Positions 1 through 6,101 of a stretch of 6,278 bases of DNA are shown in pieces (position 1 is the first letter of the stretch; every line of letters begins with the position of its first letter). Source of the stretch: Bordetella parapertussis (GTDB lineage: Bacteria > Pseudomonadota > Gammaproteobacteria > Burkholderiales > Burkholderiaceae_B); contig CALQNE010000208.1 of the NCBI GenBank assembly GCA_943331855.1, forward strand, positions 1-6,278, written 5' to 3'. A model generated the notes under the pieces. It was not told the origin of the DNA and searched no databases. It saw only the letters and a program-made list of their open reading frames with translations. The position numbers and the translations under genes were made by a program.

Positions 1-693
1 CTATTACTATCCAGTGCAGATACCTATTCAATGTATCCCGCACTCTATCCAAATCCAAAGTTCATCTCTGCACAATTCGTGCCGATTGCACCTTCTGCTG
101 TTGTGAACTTTGTTTTGATGGGTCGTCCAGGTCTTGAAGCCAAAACAGTTCCCGAGCTCATTGCGCTGGCGAAAAAAGGCAAACTCAGTTACTCAAGCTG
201 GGGCAATGGCAGCGCTGGTCATATCGCCATGGCACAATTTTTGCAGGTCACAAAAACTGAAATGCTGCATGTGCCCTATCAAGGCGCTGCGCCCGCTGCG
301 CAAGCCGCCATGGGTGGTCAGGTTGATCTTGCGCTCGTGCCTGCGCCCTTAGCTGCCGGTTTCAAAACGAAATTAATTCCCTTTGGTGTAGCTTCAGAAA
401 AACGTGTTGAACTGATCAACGAAATCCCAACACTTTCAGAGCAGGGTACCGCCGTTGTAGCACCGTCGTGGGTCGGTGTTGTCGCACCACCCAAAACACC
501 TGACAACATCATCGCAACACTTGCCAAAGCCTTTATCAGCACTTCGGCAGATCCTGAAGTTGGTAAAAAACTGAATGCGGCGGGCCTCGTGCCGCTGTAT
601 GGTTCGACAAAAGAATTTGCCGACTATATCGCCAAAGACTATGCGTTCTGGGGCAAGGCTATTCGCGACGCTGGCATCAAGGTCGAGAATTGA
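1..693 (+). CDS. Bug/TctC-family solute-binding protein, 5'-truncated by window edge
   Basis: This is the C-terminal part of a periplasmic tripartite-tricarboxylate-transporter-type binding protein (Bug family), which captures small carboxylates or related solutes. The frame is open from base 1, so the Met at base 31 is internal; 230 residues are visible against a usual total of about 320, and the signal peptide lies upstream of the window. Family hallmarks, in visible numbering: YSSWGNGSAGH near residues 64-74 (the GNG/GxGS loop), HVPYQGAAPA near 90-99, GGQVDL near 105-110, then an SEKR..EIPTLSEQG segment near 132-149 matching the usual 'KR...PTVAEAG' block. No TctA or TctB membrane partner is visible; orphan Bug genes are common in Burkholderiales. 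The ligand cannot be read from the sequence. A strong terminator follows, so this gene is transcriptionally separate from dprA. Family assignment is firm; function beyond solute binding is inference. Confidence 0.93.
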   Translation, partial: LLLSSADTYSMYPALYPNPKFISAQFVPIAPSAVVNFVLMGRPGLEAKTVPELIALAKKGKLSYSSWGNGSAGHIAMAQFLQVTKTEMLHVPYQGAAPAAQAAMGGQVDLALVPAPLAAGFKTKLIPFGVASEKRVELINEIPTLSEQGTAVVAPSWVGVVAPPKTPDNIIATLAKAFISTSADPEVGKKLNAAGLVPLYGSTKEFADYIAKDYAFWGKAIRDAGIKVEN

Positions 694-722
694 ACGCCTG
701 ACTAACCCTTACGTTGCACGAC

Positions 723-752
723 ACGCCGAGCGCGATATGCGCTCGGCGTTTT
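723..752 (+). terminator. Rho-independent terminator after the Bug-family gene
   Basis: A perfect 11-bp inverted repeat (ACGCCGAGCGC at 723-733, complement at 739-749) encloses a 5-base loop, GATAT. The descending arm runs into TTTT (749-752). The stem is very GC-rich. It starts 29 bases after the TGA of the solute-binding gene, the normal place for an intrinsic terminator. The T-tract is short, so efficiency is uncertain. The stem is symmetric, but on the minus strand it is followed by GTCGTGC rather than T residues, so it should act in the plus direction only. Confidence 0.85.
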
Positions 753-823
753 GATTTCAGCGTGGGCATTTTTAGCCTAGTTCGCGTTTCGTCCGACAAG
801 TGGTTCGTGGCACACTCGGCCGC

Positions 824-1960
824 ATGCAAAATATTCTTTCTGACGATGCGCTTGCCGCCTGGCTACGTTTAAGCCTACAGCCTGGGCTTGGGCCGATTCA
901 CGCCAACCGGCTCTTACAAACATTCGATGACCCACGTGCCCTGTACCAAGCCTCGTATGCCACGCTTCGCGCGATGTTGACGCCTTCTCTGGCCACGCAT
1001 CTGATACAGCCGCTCAGTTGCGACGACGCTCAATACATCGAGCGCGCCTTACGCTGGGCCAGCGAGGCCGGCCAAGCACTCATTACACCGGCTCATTCAT
1101 GTTACCCAGCCCGGTTACGCCAACTTCCTGATGCGCCCCTCGTGTTGTACGCGCGAGGTGCACTTAGTCGACTGGCGCAAGACGCCCTGGCCATCGTCGG
1201 TGCACGTAATGCCACCGCCGACGGCCTAGACCACGCGCAAGCCTTTGCCCAGTATCTAGCTCAACAAGGTTTTGCGATTGTCAGCGGTTTAGCGCACGGT
1301 ATCGACGCCGCCGCCCATCGTGGCGCCCTCAAGGCAGGGCTCGAAGGCGGCGGCACAATCGCCGTGTTGGGCACGGGTGCCGATATCATTTACCCCGCGA
1401 CGCATCGTTCCTTAGCCCAAGAGATTCTGTCCTCTGAGGGTTTAATCCTGTCTGAATTTAACTTGGGGCGCCCAGCACTGGCGGCGCATTTTCCAAAACG
1501 CAATCGAATCGTCGCGGGCCTGAGCCTTGGCGTGGTCGTGGTCGAGGCAGCCCTTAAAAGCGGTTCACTCATCACCGCCCGCCTGGCTGTCGATATGGGG
1601 CGAGAAGTATTTGCCCTCCCTGGGTCGATTCACTCGCCCTTATCGCGCGGGCCGCACGCGCTGATTCAACAAGGTGCCAAACTCGTCGAGTCAGGGGCAG
1701 ATATTTTGACCGAGTTGCACCCAGATGCGGGCCGTCCGCAATCCGTCTCCTCGGTTGCGCAAGCGTCGTTCGCACGTTCTTCGCAGGCACTTCGTTCACC
1801 CACCTGGGACGCAATCGGCTACGATCCCATTACAGAGGAGCAATTGCAGCGACGTACCGGTTTGCCGCCCGCGCAATTGCAAGTTGAGCTCTTTGCGCTT
1901 GAACTCGAAGGTCATATCGCGCGTCGCGGCCATGGCCAATTTGTACGAACACGCGCCTGA
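824..1960 (+). CDS. dprA: DNA-processing protein DprA (Smf)
   Basis: DprA binds incoming single-stranded DNA in the cytoplasm, protects it and loads RecA during natural transformation. The 378-residue product has, in order: an N-terminal SAM/HhH-like region (about 8-65, LRLSLQPGLGP); the Rossmann-like DNA_processg_A domain (about 90-300) with IVGAR (124-128), SGLAHGIDAAAH (154-165), FPKRNR (223-228), SGSLITA (246-252) and GREVFALPG (259-267); a Ser/Ala/Arg-rich linker (300-326); and a C-terminal winged-helix DprA domain (about 327-376, DPITEEQLQRRTGLP). Length and domain order are normal for proteobacterial DprA and nothing looks broken. Start choice: ATG 824 puts the N-terminus where family members usually begin. 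An in-frame GTG at 800 would add 8 residues (MVRGTLGR). Neither has a convincing Shine-Dalgarno sequence. The usual partners def, fmt, smg and topA are absent on the visible side; azurin follows instead. Presence of dprA hints at competence but does not prove it. Confidence 0.95.
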   Translation: MQNILSDDALAAWLRLSLQPGLGPIHANRLLQTFDDPRALYQASYATLRAMLTPSLATHLIQPLSCDDAQYIERALRWASEAGQALITPAHSCYPARLRQLPDAPLVLYARGALSRLAQDALAIVGARNATADGLDHAQAFAQYLAQQGFAIVSGLAHGIDAAAHRGALKAGLEGGGTIAVLGTGADIIYPATHRSLAQEILSSEGLILSEFNLGRPALAAHFPKRNRIVAGLSLGVVVVEAALKSGSLITARLAVDMGREVFALPGSIHSPLSRGPHALIQQGAKLVESGADILTELHPDAGRPQSVSSVAQASFARSSQALRSPTWDAIGYDPITEEQLQRRTGLPPAQLQVELFALELEGHIARRGHGQFVRTRA

Positions 1961-2025
1961 TTAGTCTGTTAACCAGTGAACACACCATGCAACAGTACGG
2001 CAATTTATTCAACCGTGGCCACAAG

Positions 2026-2478
2026 ATGTTTAGAGCCGTCACGATCCTCTTCTTCTTGTCGCTACTATCAATGTCTGGCGTCGCAAGCGCAAACGAGTGC
2101 GCGATCACCCTGCAAACGGATGACGCTTTACGCTTTCTACCGTCACATATTGTGGTACCCAAGCGTTGTAAAGATTTCACCGTGACGCTCGCGCACACCG
2201 GCCATCTGCCGGCTCTGGCCATGTCACACAACTGGGTCTTAACAAAAAAGAGTGATCTGGACGGCGTCGCGCGCACAGGCATGGCAGCAGGGCCCGCTGA
2301 ACACCACGTTGATCAAAACGACAAGCGCGTCATCGCTCATACCAAGTTAATTGGCACAGGTGAAACGACGAGCGTCACATTTTCTGTTGCGCAATTAAAA
2401 GCCGGCGAAACCTATGTGTTTTTATGTACCTTTGCTGGTCACTCGCCGATCATGCGCGGCACACTGGTCGTTGAATAA
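2026..2478 (+). CDS. azu: Azurin, periplasmic type 1 (blue) copper protein
   Basis: Azurin is a small soluble electron carrier of the periplasm, donating to or accepting from respiratory enzymes such as nitrite reductase or peroxidases. From ATG 2026 the product has 150 residues: a 22-residue signal peptide (MFR, a hydrophobic core, then cleavage at ASA/NEC) and a mature chain of exactly 128 residues, the classical azurin length. In mature numbering the side-chain copper ligands His46, Cys112, His117 and Met121 are all present, as are the Cys3/Cys26 disulfide pair, His35, Met44, Trp48, His83 and Phe114. Oddities: position 45, normally Gly (axial carbonyl ligand), is Ser; position 115 is Ala instead of the frequent Pro, and position 119 is Pro. 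Start choice: an in-frame ATG at 1987 would add 13 residues and has a weak GTGA element 7 bases upstream. ATG 2026 has no clear Shine-Dalgarno sequence but gives a family-like precursor length (148-150). The redox partner is not visible here. Confidence 0.95.
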   Translation: MFRAVTILFFLSLLSMSGVASANECAITLQTDDALRFLPSHIVVPKRCKDFTVTLAHTGHLPALAMSHNWVLTKKSDLDGVARTGMAAGPAEHHVDQNDKRVIAHTKLIGTGETTSVTFSVAQLKAGETYVFLCTFAGHSPIMRGTLVVE

Positions 2479-2498
2479 CTCGTCACGACGAACAGGGC

Positions 2499-3770
2499 TC
2501 AGGCGTAGACGCGCACGTCATCAATCACCTTGCCGTCATTAGGCAAACTACCCACGGCAACAATCTCGACCTGCGCTCTAAGCTTTGTCAACTCGCGCGC
2601 AGTCGTTACGAGCTGCTCTTTGAAGACCTCGCTTTGTTCAGTGGCTTCAACGCGAAGCAGCATGACATCTGCGCCGGTTGTGCCGCTAATCACAAGTCGT
2701 GCGCGCAGTATCGCTGGATGACGTCGGGCCACCTCAGCAATCTGTCCCGGATGCACAAAGAGGCCGCGTACTTTAGTCGTTTGATCGGCGCGTCCAAGCC
2801 AGCCACGAATGCGTATGTTGCTACGCCCACACGGCGACACGCCCGGCATCACCGCAGACAAATCCCCAGTACCGAAGCGCAGCAAGGGGTAATCTGGGTT
2901 CAAGCTGGTCACCACCACTTCACCTACCTCCCCCTCTGGCACCACATCGTTTGTGCCAGGGCGCACAATTTCTAACAAAATATCTTCGCTCAGCACCAAG
3001 CCCTCGCGCGCAGGCGTTTCAAATGCGATCATCCCTAAATCGGCGCTGCCATACGTTTGATATCCCTCGATGCCTCGGTCAAGCAACCAATCTCGCAACG
3101 AGGGTGGAAAGGCCTCGCCAGAGACGAGCGCCCGCTTAAGCGAAGGAATCCTAATGCCCAACTCGTCTGCTTTTTCAAGGATGATTTTTAAAAAACTTGG
3201 CGTGCCCATATAGCCCACTGGCATTAAGTCGCACATGGCCTGAATCTGTTGTTCAGTCTGCCCGACACCGCCCGGAAAAACCGAGCAGCCGACCGCGTGC
3301 GCAGCCGTTTCCATCATCGCACCCGCGGGTGTGAAATGATAAGAAAAACAATTGTGTGCCAAATCCCCTGCCCTGAAACCCGCAGCATATAACGCCCGTC
3401 CGAAGCGCCAATAATCAGGCCGGGCACTTTCGGGTTCATAGATTGGACCGGGCGAGGCAAACACGCGTAGCGCCGGCCCCCAGCCAATGCTTGAGAATCC
3501 GCCAAAAACGCGTTCAATCACTAGATCGCCTGAAGACAAGCGTTTGCGCGCCTCTTGTTGAAGCTCAAGTAACTGCGTCTTGCGGATCACCGGCACTGTC
3601 GCTAGGGCGGCACGCGTGTTTAGCGTACGCGGATCGATCTGATCCAGTTGCCGCGCAATCGCGGGCGCCTGGGCGGCGGCTTGCGTAAATACCGCGGGCA
3701 GTCTCGTCAAAAGGTCTTGTTCACGCTGCGCGGGGTCACGCGTTTCACGGGCATCAAAAAACTCTGACAT
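2499..3770 (-). CDS. PaaK-like phenylacetate-CoA ligase family protein (AMP-forming acyl/aryl-CoA ligase)
   Basis: A 423-residue cytoplasmic adenylate-forming enzyme of the phenylacetate-CoA ligase branch. Such enzymes join a carboxylic acid to CoA through an acyl-AMP intermediate. Visible motifs: HNCFSYHFTPAG (139-150), GTPSF (189-193), SGEAFP (217-222), the A5-like YGSADLG (240-246), TGDLS (301-305), GWLGRADQTTKVRG (323-336, the hinge region before the small C-terminal domain) and a C-terminal LPNDGK (409-414), in which Lys414 is the candidate catalytic lysine. Odd: where PaaK has the SSGTTGxP phosphate loop this protein has SPGPIYEP (106-113), so the Thr/Gly-rich loop is missing. The gene is otherwise intact. 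It follows the LivF-type ATPase by 18 bases, so it is probably its operon partner acting on the imported acid. A weak AGAG (3779-3782) lies 8 bases before the ATG. The substrate is unknown; activity itself is not certain given the altered loop. Confidence 0.85.
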   Translation of the reverse strand: MSEFFDARETRDPAQREQDLLTRLPAVFTQAAAQAPAIARQLDQIDPRTLNTRAALATVPVIRKTQLLELQQEARKRLSSGDLVIERVFGGFSSIGWGPALRVFASPGPIYEPESARPDYWRFGRALYAAGFRAGDLAHNCFSYHFTPAGAMMETAAHAVGCSVFPGGVGQTEQQIQAMCDLMPVGYMGTPSFLKIILEKADELGIRIPSLKRALVSGEAFPPSLRDWLLDRGIEGYQTYGSADLGMIAFETPAREGLVLSEDILLEIVRPGTNDVVPEGEVGEVVVTSLNPDYPLLRFGTGDLSAVMPGVSPCGRSNIRIRGWLGRADQTTKVRGLFVHPGQIAEVARRHPAILRARLVISGTTGADVMLLRVEATEQSEVFKEQLVTTARELTKLRAQVEIVAVGSLPNDGKVIDDVRVYA

Positions 3771-3788
3771 GTAGGAATCTCTGTAAGA

Positions 3789-4634
3789 TTAAGCCAACCA
3801 GCGCTTGCGGCGACGATAAAATTTATTGTCACGGAAGCTTTTTCGTTCGCCACTCGAAATGCCTAGATAAAACTCTTTGACGTCTTCGTTTTGCGCAAGC
3901 GCCTGAGCCTGTCCATCCATCATGACACGGCCGTTTTCTAAAATGTAACCATAGTCGGCGTAACGCAAAGCAATATTGGTGTTTTGCTCGGCAAGTAAAA
4001 AACTGACGCCTTCGCGTTGATTCAGATCTTTAACGATCTCAAAAATTTCTTCGACAATTTGTGGTGCCAAGCCCATTGACGGTTCGTCGAGCAAAATCAT
4101 TTTTGGCTGCGCCATCAAGGCCCGCCCAATTGCACACATTTGTTGCTCGCCACCAGAGGTATAGCCCGCCTGACTGCTTCGACGCTGCTTTAAGCGCGGA
4201 AAATATTGATACACCCGCTCAAGCGCTTGCGTTAAATCGGCACGCCCGAGGTTGCGTGTGTAAGCGCCCGTTAATAAATTATCTTCAATACTTAAGTGCG
4301 CAAAACAATGTCGCCCTTCCATCACTTGCACAACCCCGCGCTTAACCAAGTCTGAGGGTGTGAGTCGATCGATGCGTTCGCCGCGATACAAGATATCGCC
4401 TTTCGTCACATCACCGCGCTCACCACGCAACAAATTTGAAATCGCGCGCAGGGTTGTAGTCTTGCCAGCACCATTCGCACCCAAGAGCGCAACGATCTTA
4501 CCTTCAGGAACTTGCAAGGACACCCCCTTGAGCACCAGGATGACGTGGTTGTAAATCACCTCGATCCCATTCACATCCAGCAAGATTGGAGTGCTTGCCG
4601 GAGGTGTTGAGGACTGCTGCAAGGGGTTGCTCAT
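3789..4634 (-). CDS. LivF-type ATP-binding subunit of a HAAT-family ABC importer
   Basis: A cytoplasmic nucleotide-binding subunit that powers uptake with the neighbouring permease and binding protein. In the 281-residue product the Walker A is GANGAGKTT (52-60), the Q-loop Gln is at about 103 (VVQVMEGRHCF, typical LivF), the signature is TSGGEQQ (159-165), the Walker B is MILLDEP (179-185, Glu184 as catalytic base) and the D-loop region is SMGLAP (186-191). The H-switch position reads AEQN (215-218) with Gln instead of His, as in LivF homologues generally. It is longer than E. coli LivF (237 residues): an N-terminal extension of about 17 residues (Ser/Pro/Thr-rich) and a basic C-terminal tail (SFRDNKFYRRRKRWLA, 266-281). 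AGGAA (4641-4645) lies 6 bases before the ATG and supports this start. The gene is 33 bases after the binding-protein stop and 18 bases before the ligase start, so it is almost certainly co-transcribed with both. A second ATPase (LivG type) would be expected outside the window. Confidence 0.95.
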   Translation of the reverse strand: MSNPLQQSSTPPASTPILLDVNGIEVIYNHVILVLKGVSLQVPEGKIVALLGANGAGKTTTLRAISNLLRGERGDVTKGDILYRGERIDRLTPSDLVKRGVVQVMEGRHCFAHLSIEDNLLTGAYTRNLGRADLTQALERVYQYFPRLKQRRSSQAGYTSGGEQQMCAIGRALMAQPKMILLDEPSMGLAPQIVEEIFEIVKDLNQREGVSFLLAEQNTNIALRYADYGYILENGRVMMDGQAQALAQNEDVKEFYLGISSGERKSFRDNKFYRRRKRWLA

Positions 4635-4667
4635 CGCAAGTTCCTATCGGTCAACGATCAAAGGGCA

Positions 4668-5993
4668 TTAACCCGCACACTTAACAGGCGTCAGATTTTT
4701 ATCTTTCGCATATTTGTCTGCAAACTCTTTAACCAAAGGTGCGATGATGCTTGCGTCTGAACGGTACCAATCAGGCTTGACTTCGAATTTTGCACCGTCC
4801 CAAGTAATCACGCGTGCCCAGTCATCGCCAGTGTGATTGTCGCAGCTGGTCTTCACCGGACGCATCAACTCACCAAACCCGATTTCATTGAGACGCTCTT
4901 GCGTAAGGTTTAGATTCTCAAGCCCCCAACGTACCTGCTCAGACGTCACTGACTTGCCTTTGCCAAATTTTTCTTGGGCCACGCGAATGGCCTCGACCGT
5001 CAACATCGAGATCACCATACCGCGCGTGTGTGCAATCGTACCAATCGACTTGCCCGTGGTGTCTGTGCCTTGCCCTTTGTCATACACCTGTGCCTTGAGC
5101 TCATCATGCACCTTACCGCGGCCAGCGGTGTTATGAATCGTCACAGCGTTGTAGCCTTTAGCCACATCGCCCAGATCTTTCACATCACCTTCTGATGCTG
5201 CCCACCAAATGCCATACATCTTGTCACGCGCATAGCCAGTTGCCTGTGCTTCACGCAAGGCCGTTGGCGTCATGATGCCAGCGCTCCAGAGCAAGACATA
5301 GTTTGGCCGTGACTGACGAATTTGCAGCCACGTTGATTTTTGTTCGACGCCTGGTGCGGTCACTGGATAGAGCAATAATTCAAAGCCTTCTTTCTTTGCA
5401 CGCGCTTGCAACAACGCAATGGGCTCTTTGCCATAAGGTGAATCGTGATACACCAGTGCAATTTTTTTGCCTTTCAAGTTATTAAGGCCGCCTTCACGCT
5501 TGGCGATATCCTGAATCATGATGTCGGCCGCAGTCCAGTAGGTGCCGAGTAAAGGAAAGTTCCAAGGAAACACTGAACCGTCGGTTGACTGCGAGAGGCC
5601 GTACCCTACGGTCATGATGGCCACCTTGTCCGCAGGTGCCTTATCACTCACCGCAAAGGTGATGCCCGTTGATTGTGGATCAAACGCCGAAGCGCCAGTT
5701 GGTGGCTGTTTTTTCAGGCGTTCGTAGCACTCAACGCCCCGATCCGTTGCATACGCGGTTTCGCATTCGTCATAGGTCAGCTTGACCCCATTTATGCCGC
5801 CGCGTGCGTTCACAAGTTTCAGATAATCCATCTTGCCATCGGCCCAGGGGATACCTAAGGGTGCGAACGAACCCGTGCGATACGCCAACAGCGGCACGAA
5901 CTGATCATCGGCCGATGCGGGAACTGCTGCGACGCCCATGGCGCCTGCTGCAATCAAGGTTGCAGCCATTTGCTTAATTTTCATCTGCTTCAT
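4668..5993 (-). CDS. Periplasmic solute-binding protein of a branched-chain-amino-acid (HAAT) type ABC transporter
   Basis: A 441-residue type 1 periplasmic binding protein (LivJ/LivK-like superfamily, Peripla_BP_6 type) that captures the substrate for the adjoining permease and ATPase. The signal peptide is residues 1-28 (basic start, Ala-rich core, ASA/DDQF cleavage). Supporting motifs: a first lobe with LVNARGGINGVKLTY (60-74), an ECETAY segment (77-81), and the interlobe block KIALVYHDSPYGKEP (177-191), which is typical of the family. It is longer than LivJ (about 367), like binding proteins of aromatic-acid HAAT systems. There are four Cys (77, 89, 384, 439), which could form two disulfides (77-89 and 384-439 by proximity; inference). 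Two starts are possible: ATG 5993 with AGAGGT 8 bases upstream, or ATG 5984 with GGAG 9 bases upstream; the former is used here. The ligand cannot be read from sequence; the PaaK-like gene in the same cluster suggests a carboxylic, perhaps aromatic, acid. Confidence 0.93.
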   Translation of the reverse strand: MKQMKIKQMAATLIAAGAMGVAAVPASADDQFVPLLAYRTGSFAPLGIPWADGKMDYLKLVNARGGINGVKLTYDECETAYATDRGVECYERLKKQPPTGASAFDPQSTGITFAVSDKAPADKVAIMTVGYGLSQSTDGSVFPWNFPLLGTYWTAADIMIQDIAKREGGLNNLKGKKIALVYHDSPYGKEPIALLQARAKKEGFELLLYPVTAPGVEQKSTWLQIRQSRPNYVLLWSAGIMTPTALREAQATGYARDKMYGIWWAASEGDVKDLGDVAKGYNAVTIHNTAGRGKVHDELKAQVYDKGQGTDTTGKSIGTIAHTRGMVISMLTVEAIRVAQEKFGKGKSVTSEQVRWGLENLNLTQERLNEIGFGELMRPVKTSCDNHTGDDWARVITWDGAKFEVKPDWYRSDASIIAPLVKEFADKYAKDKNLTPVKCAG

Positions 5994-6007
5994 CTCCGTT
6001 TACCTCT
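5994..6007 (-). promoter_or_regulatory. Double Shine-Dalgarno for the solute-binding protein gene
   Basis: On the minus strand AGAGGT (6002-6007) sits 8 bases before ATG 5993, and GGAG (5994-5997) sits 9 bases before a second in-frame ATG at 5984. Both spacings are good, so either start could be used; the products differ only by three residues at the front of the signal peptide. The strongest ribosome-binding region of the cluster fits a binding protein needed in excess over the membrane parts. Confidence 0.6.
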
Positions 6008-6011
6008 TTTT

Positions 6012-6054
6012 GGTGTTTATCACACCGGGTTAAACATCCCAGCGACAAACTGGG
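6012..6054 (-). other. Two small inverted repeats in the permease/binding-protein gap
   Basis: The 108-base gap between the permease stop and the binding-protein start holds two short perfect hairpins: GGTGT/ACACC with a 5-base loop (6012-6026) and CCCAG/CTGGG with a 7-base loop (6038-6054). Neither is followed by a T-run on the minus strand, so they are not typical terminators. Inter-cistronic hairpins here could protect the downstream mRNA or set differential expression of the binding protein. Stems of 5 bp occur by chance, so this is a weak call. Confidence 0.3.
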
Positions 6055-6101
6055 CGTTCTCAAACTCTGTCGGCACAACGCGCAAAGACCAACAGAATAA
6101 A

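Noticed and set aside
751..778. TTGATT and TAGCCT, 16 bases apart, as a promoter for dprA
   Set aside because: The -10 box matches the consensus at only three positions, and the -35 box overlaps the T-run of the terminator; too weak to call.
1572..1814. Open frames on the strand opposite to dprA, for example 1572-1814 and 1390-1575
   Set aside because: They lie inside a well-supported gene, have Arg/Ala/Ser-rich composition typical of antisense shadows, and show no recognisable domain or ribosome site.
1830..2282. A 150-residue minus-strand frame spanning the dprA end and azurin start
   Set aside because: It overlaps two confidently identified genes and shows no family motif; azurin and DprA residues explain the sequence.
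2480..2491. TCGTC/GACGA inverted repeat between the convergent azurin and ligase stops, considered as a bidirectional terminator
   Set aside because: The stem is 4-5 bp with a 2-4 base loop and there is no T-run in either direction.
2673..2687. SGTTG in the ligase (residues 362-366), identical to the core of the adenylate-forming phosphate loop
   Set aside because: It lies in the small C-terminal domain, after the hinge, far from the phosphate-loop position near residue 106. It cannot replace the missing loop in the normal fold; treated as coincidence.
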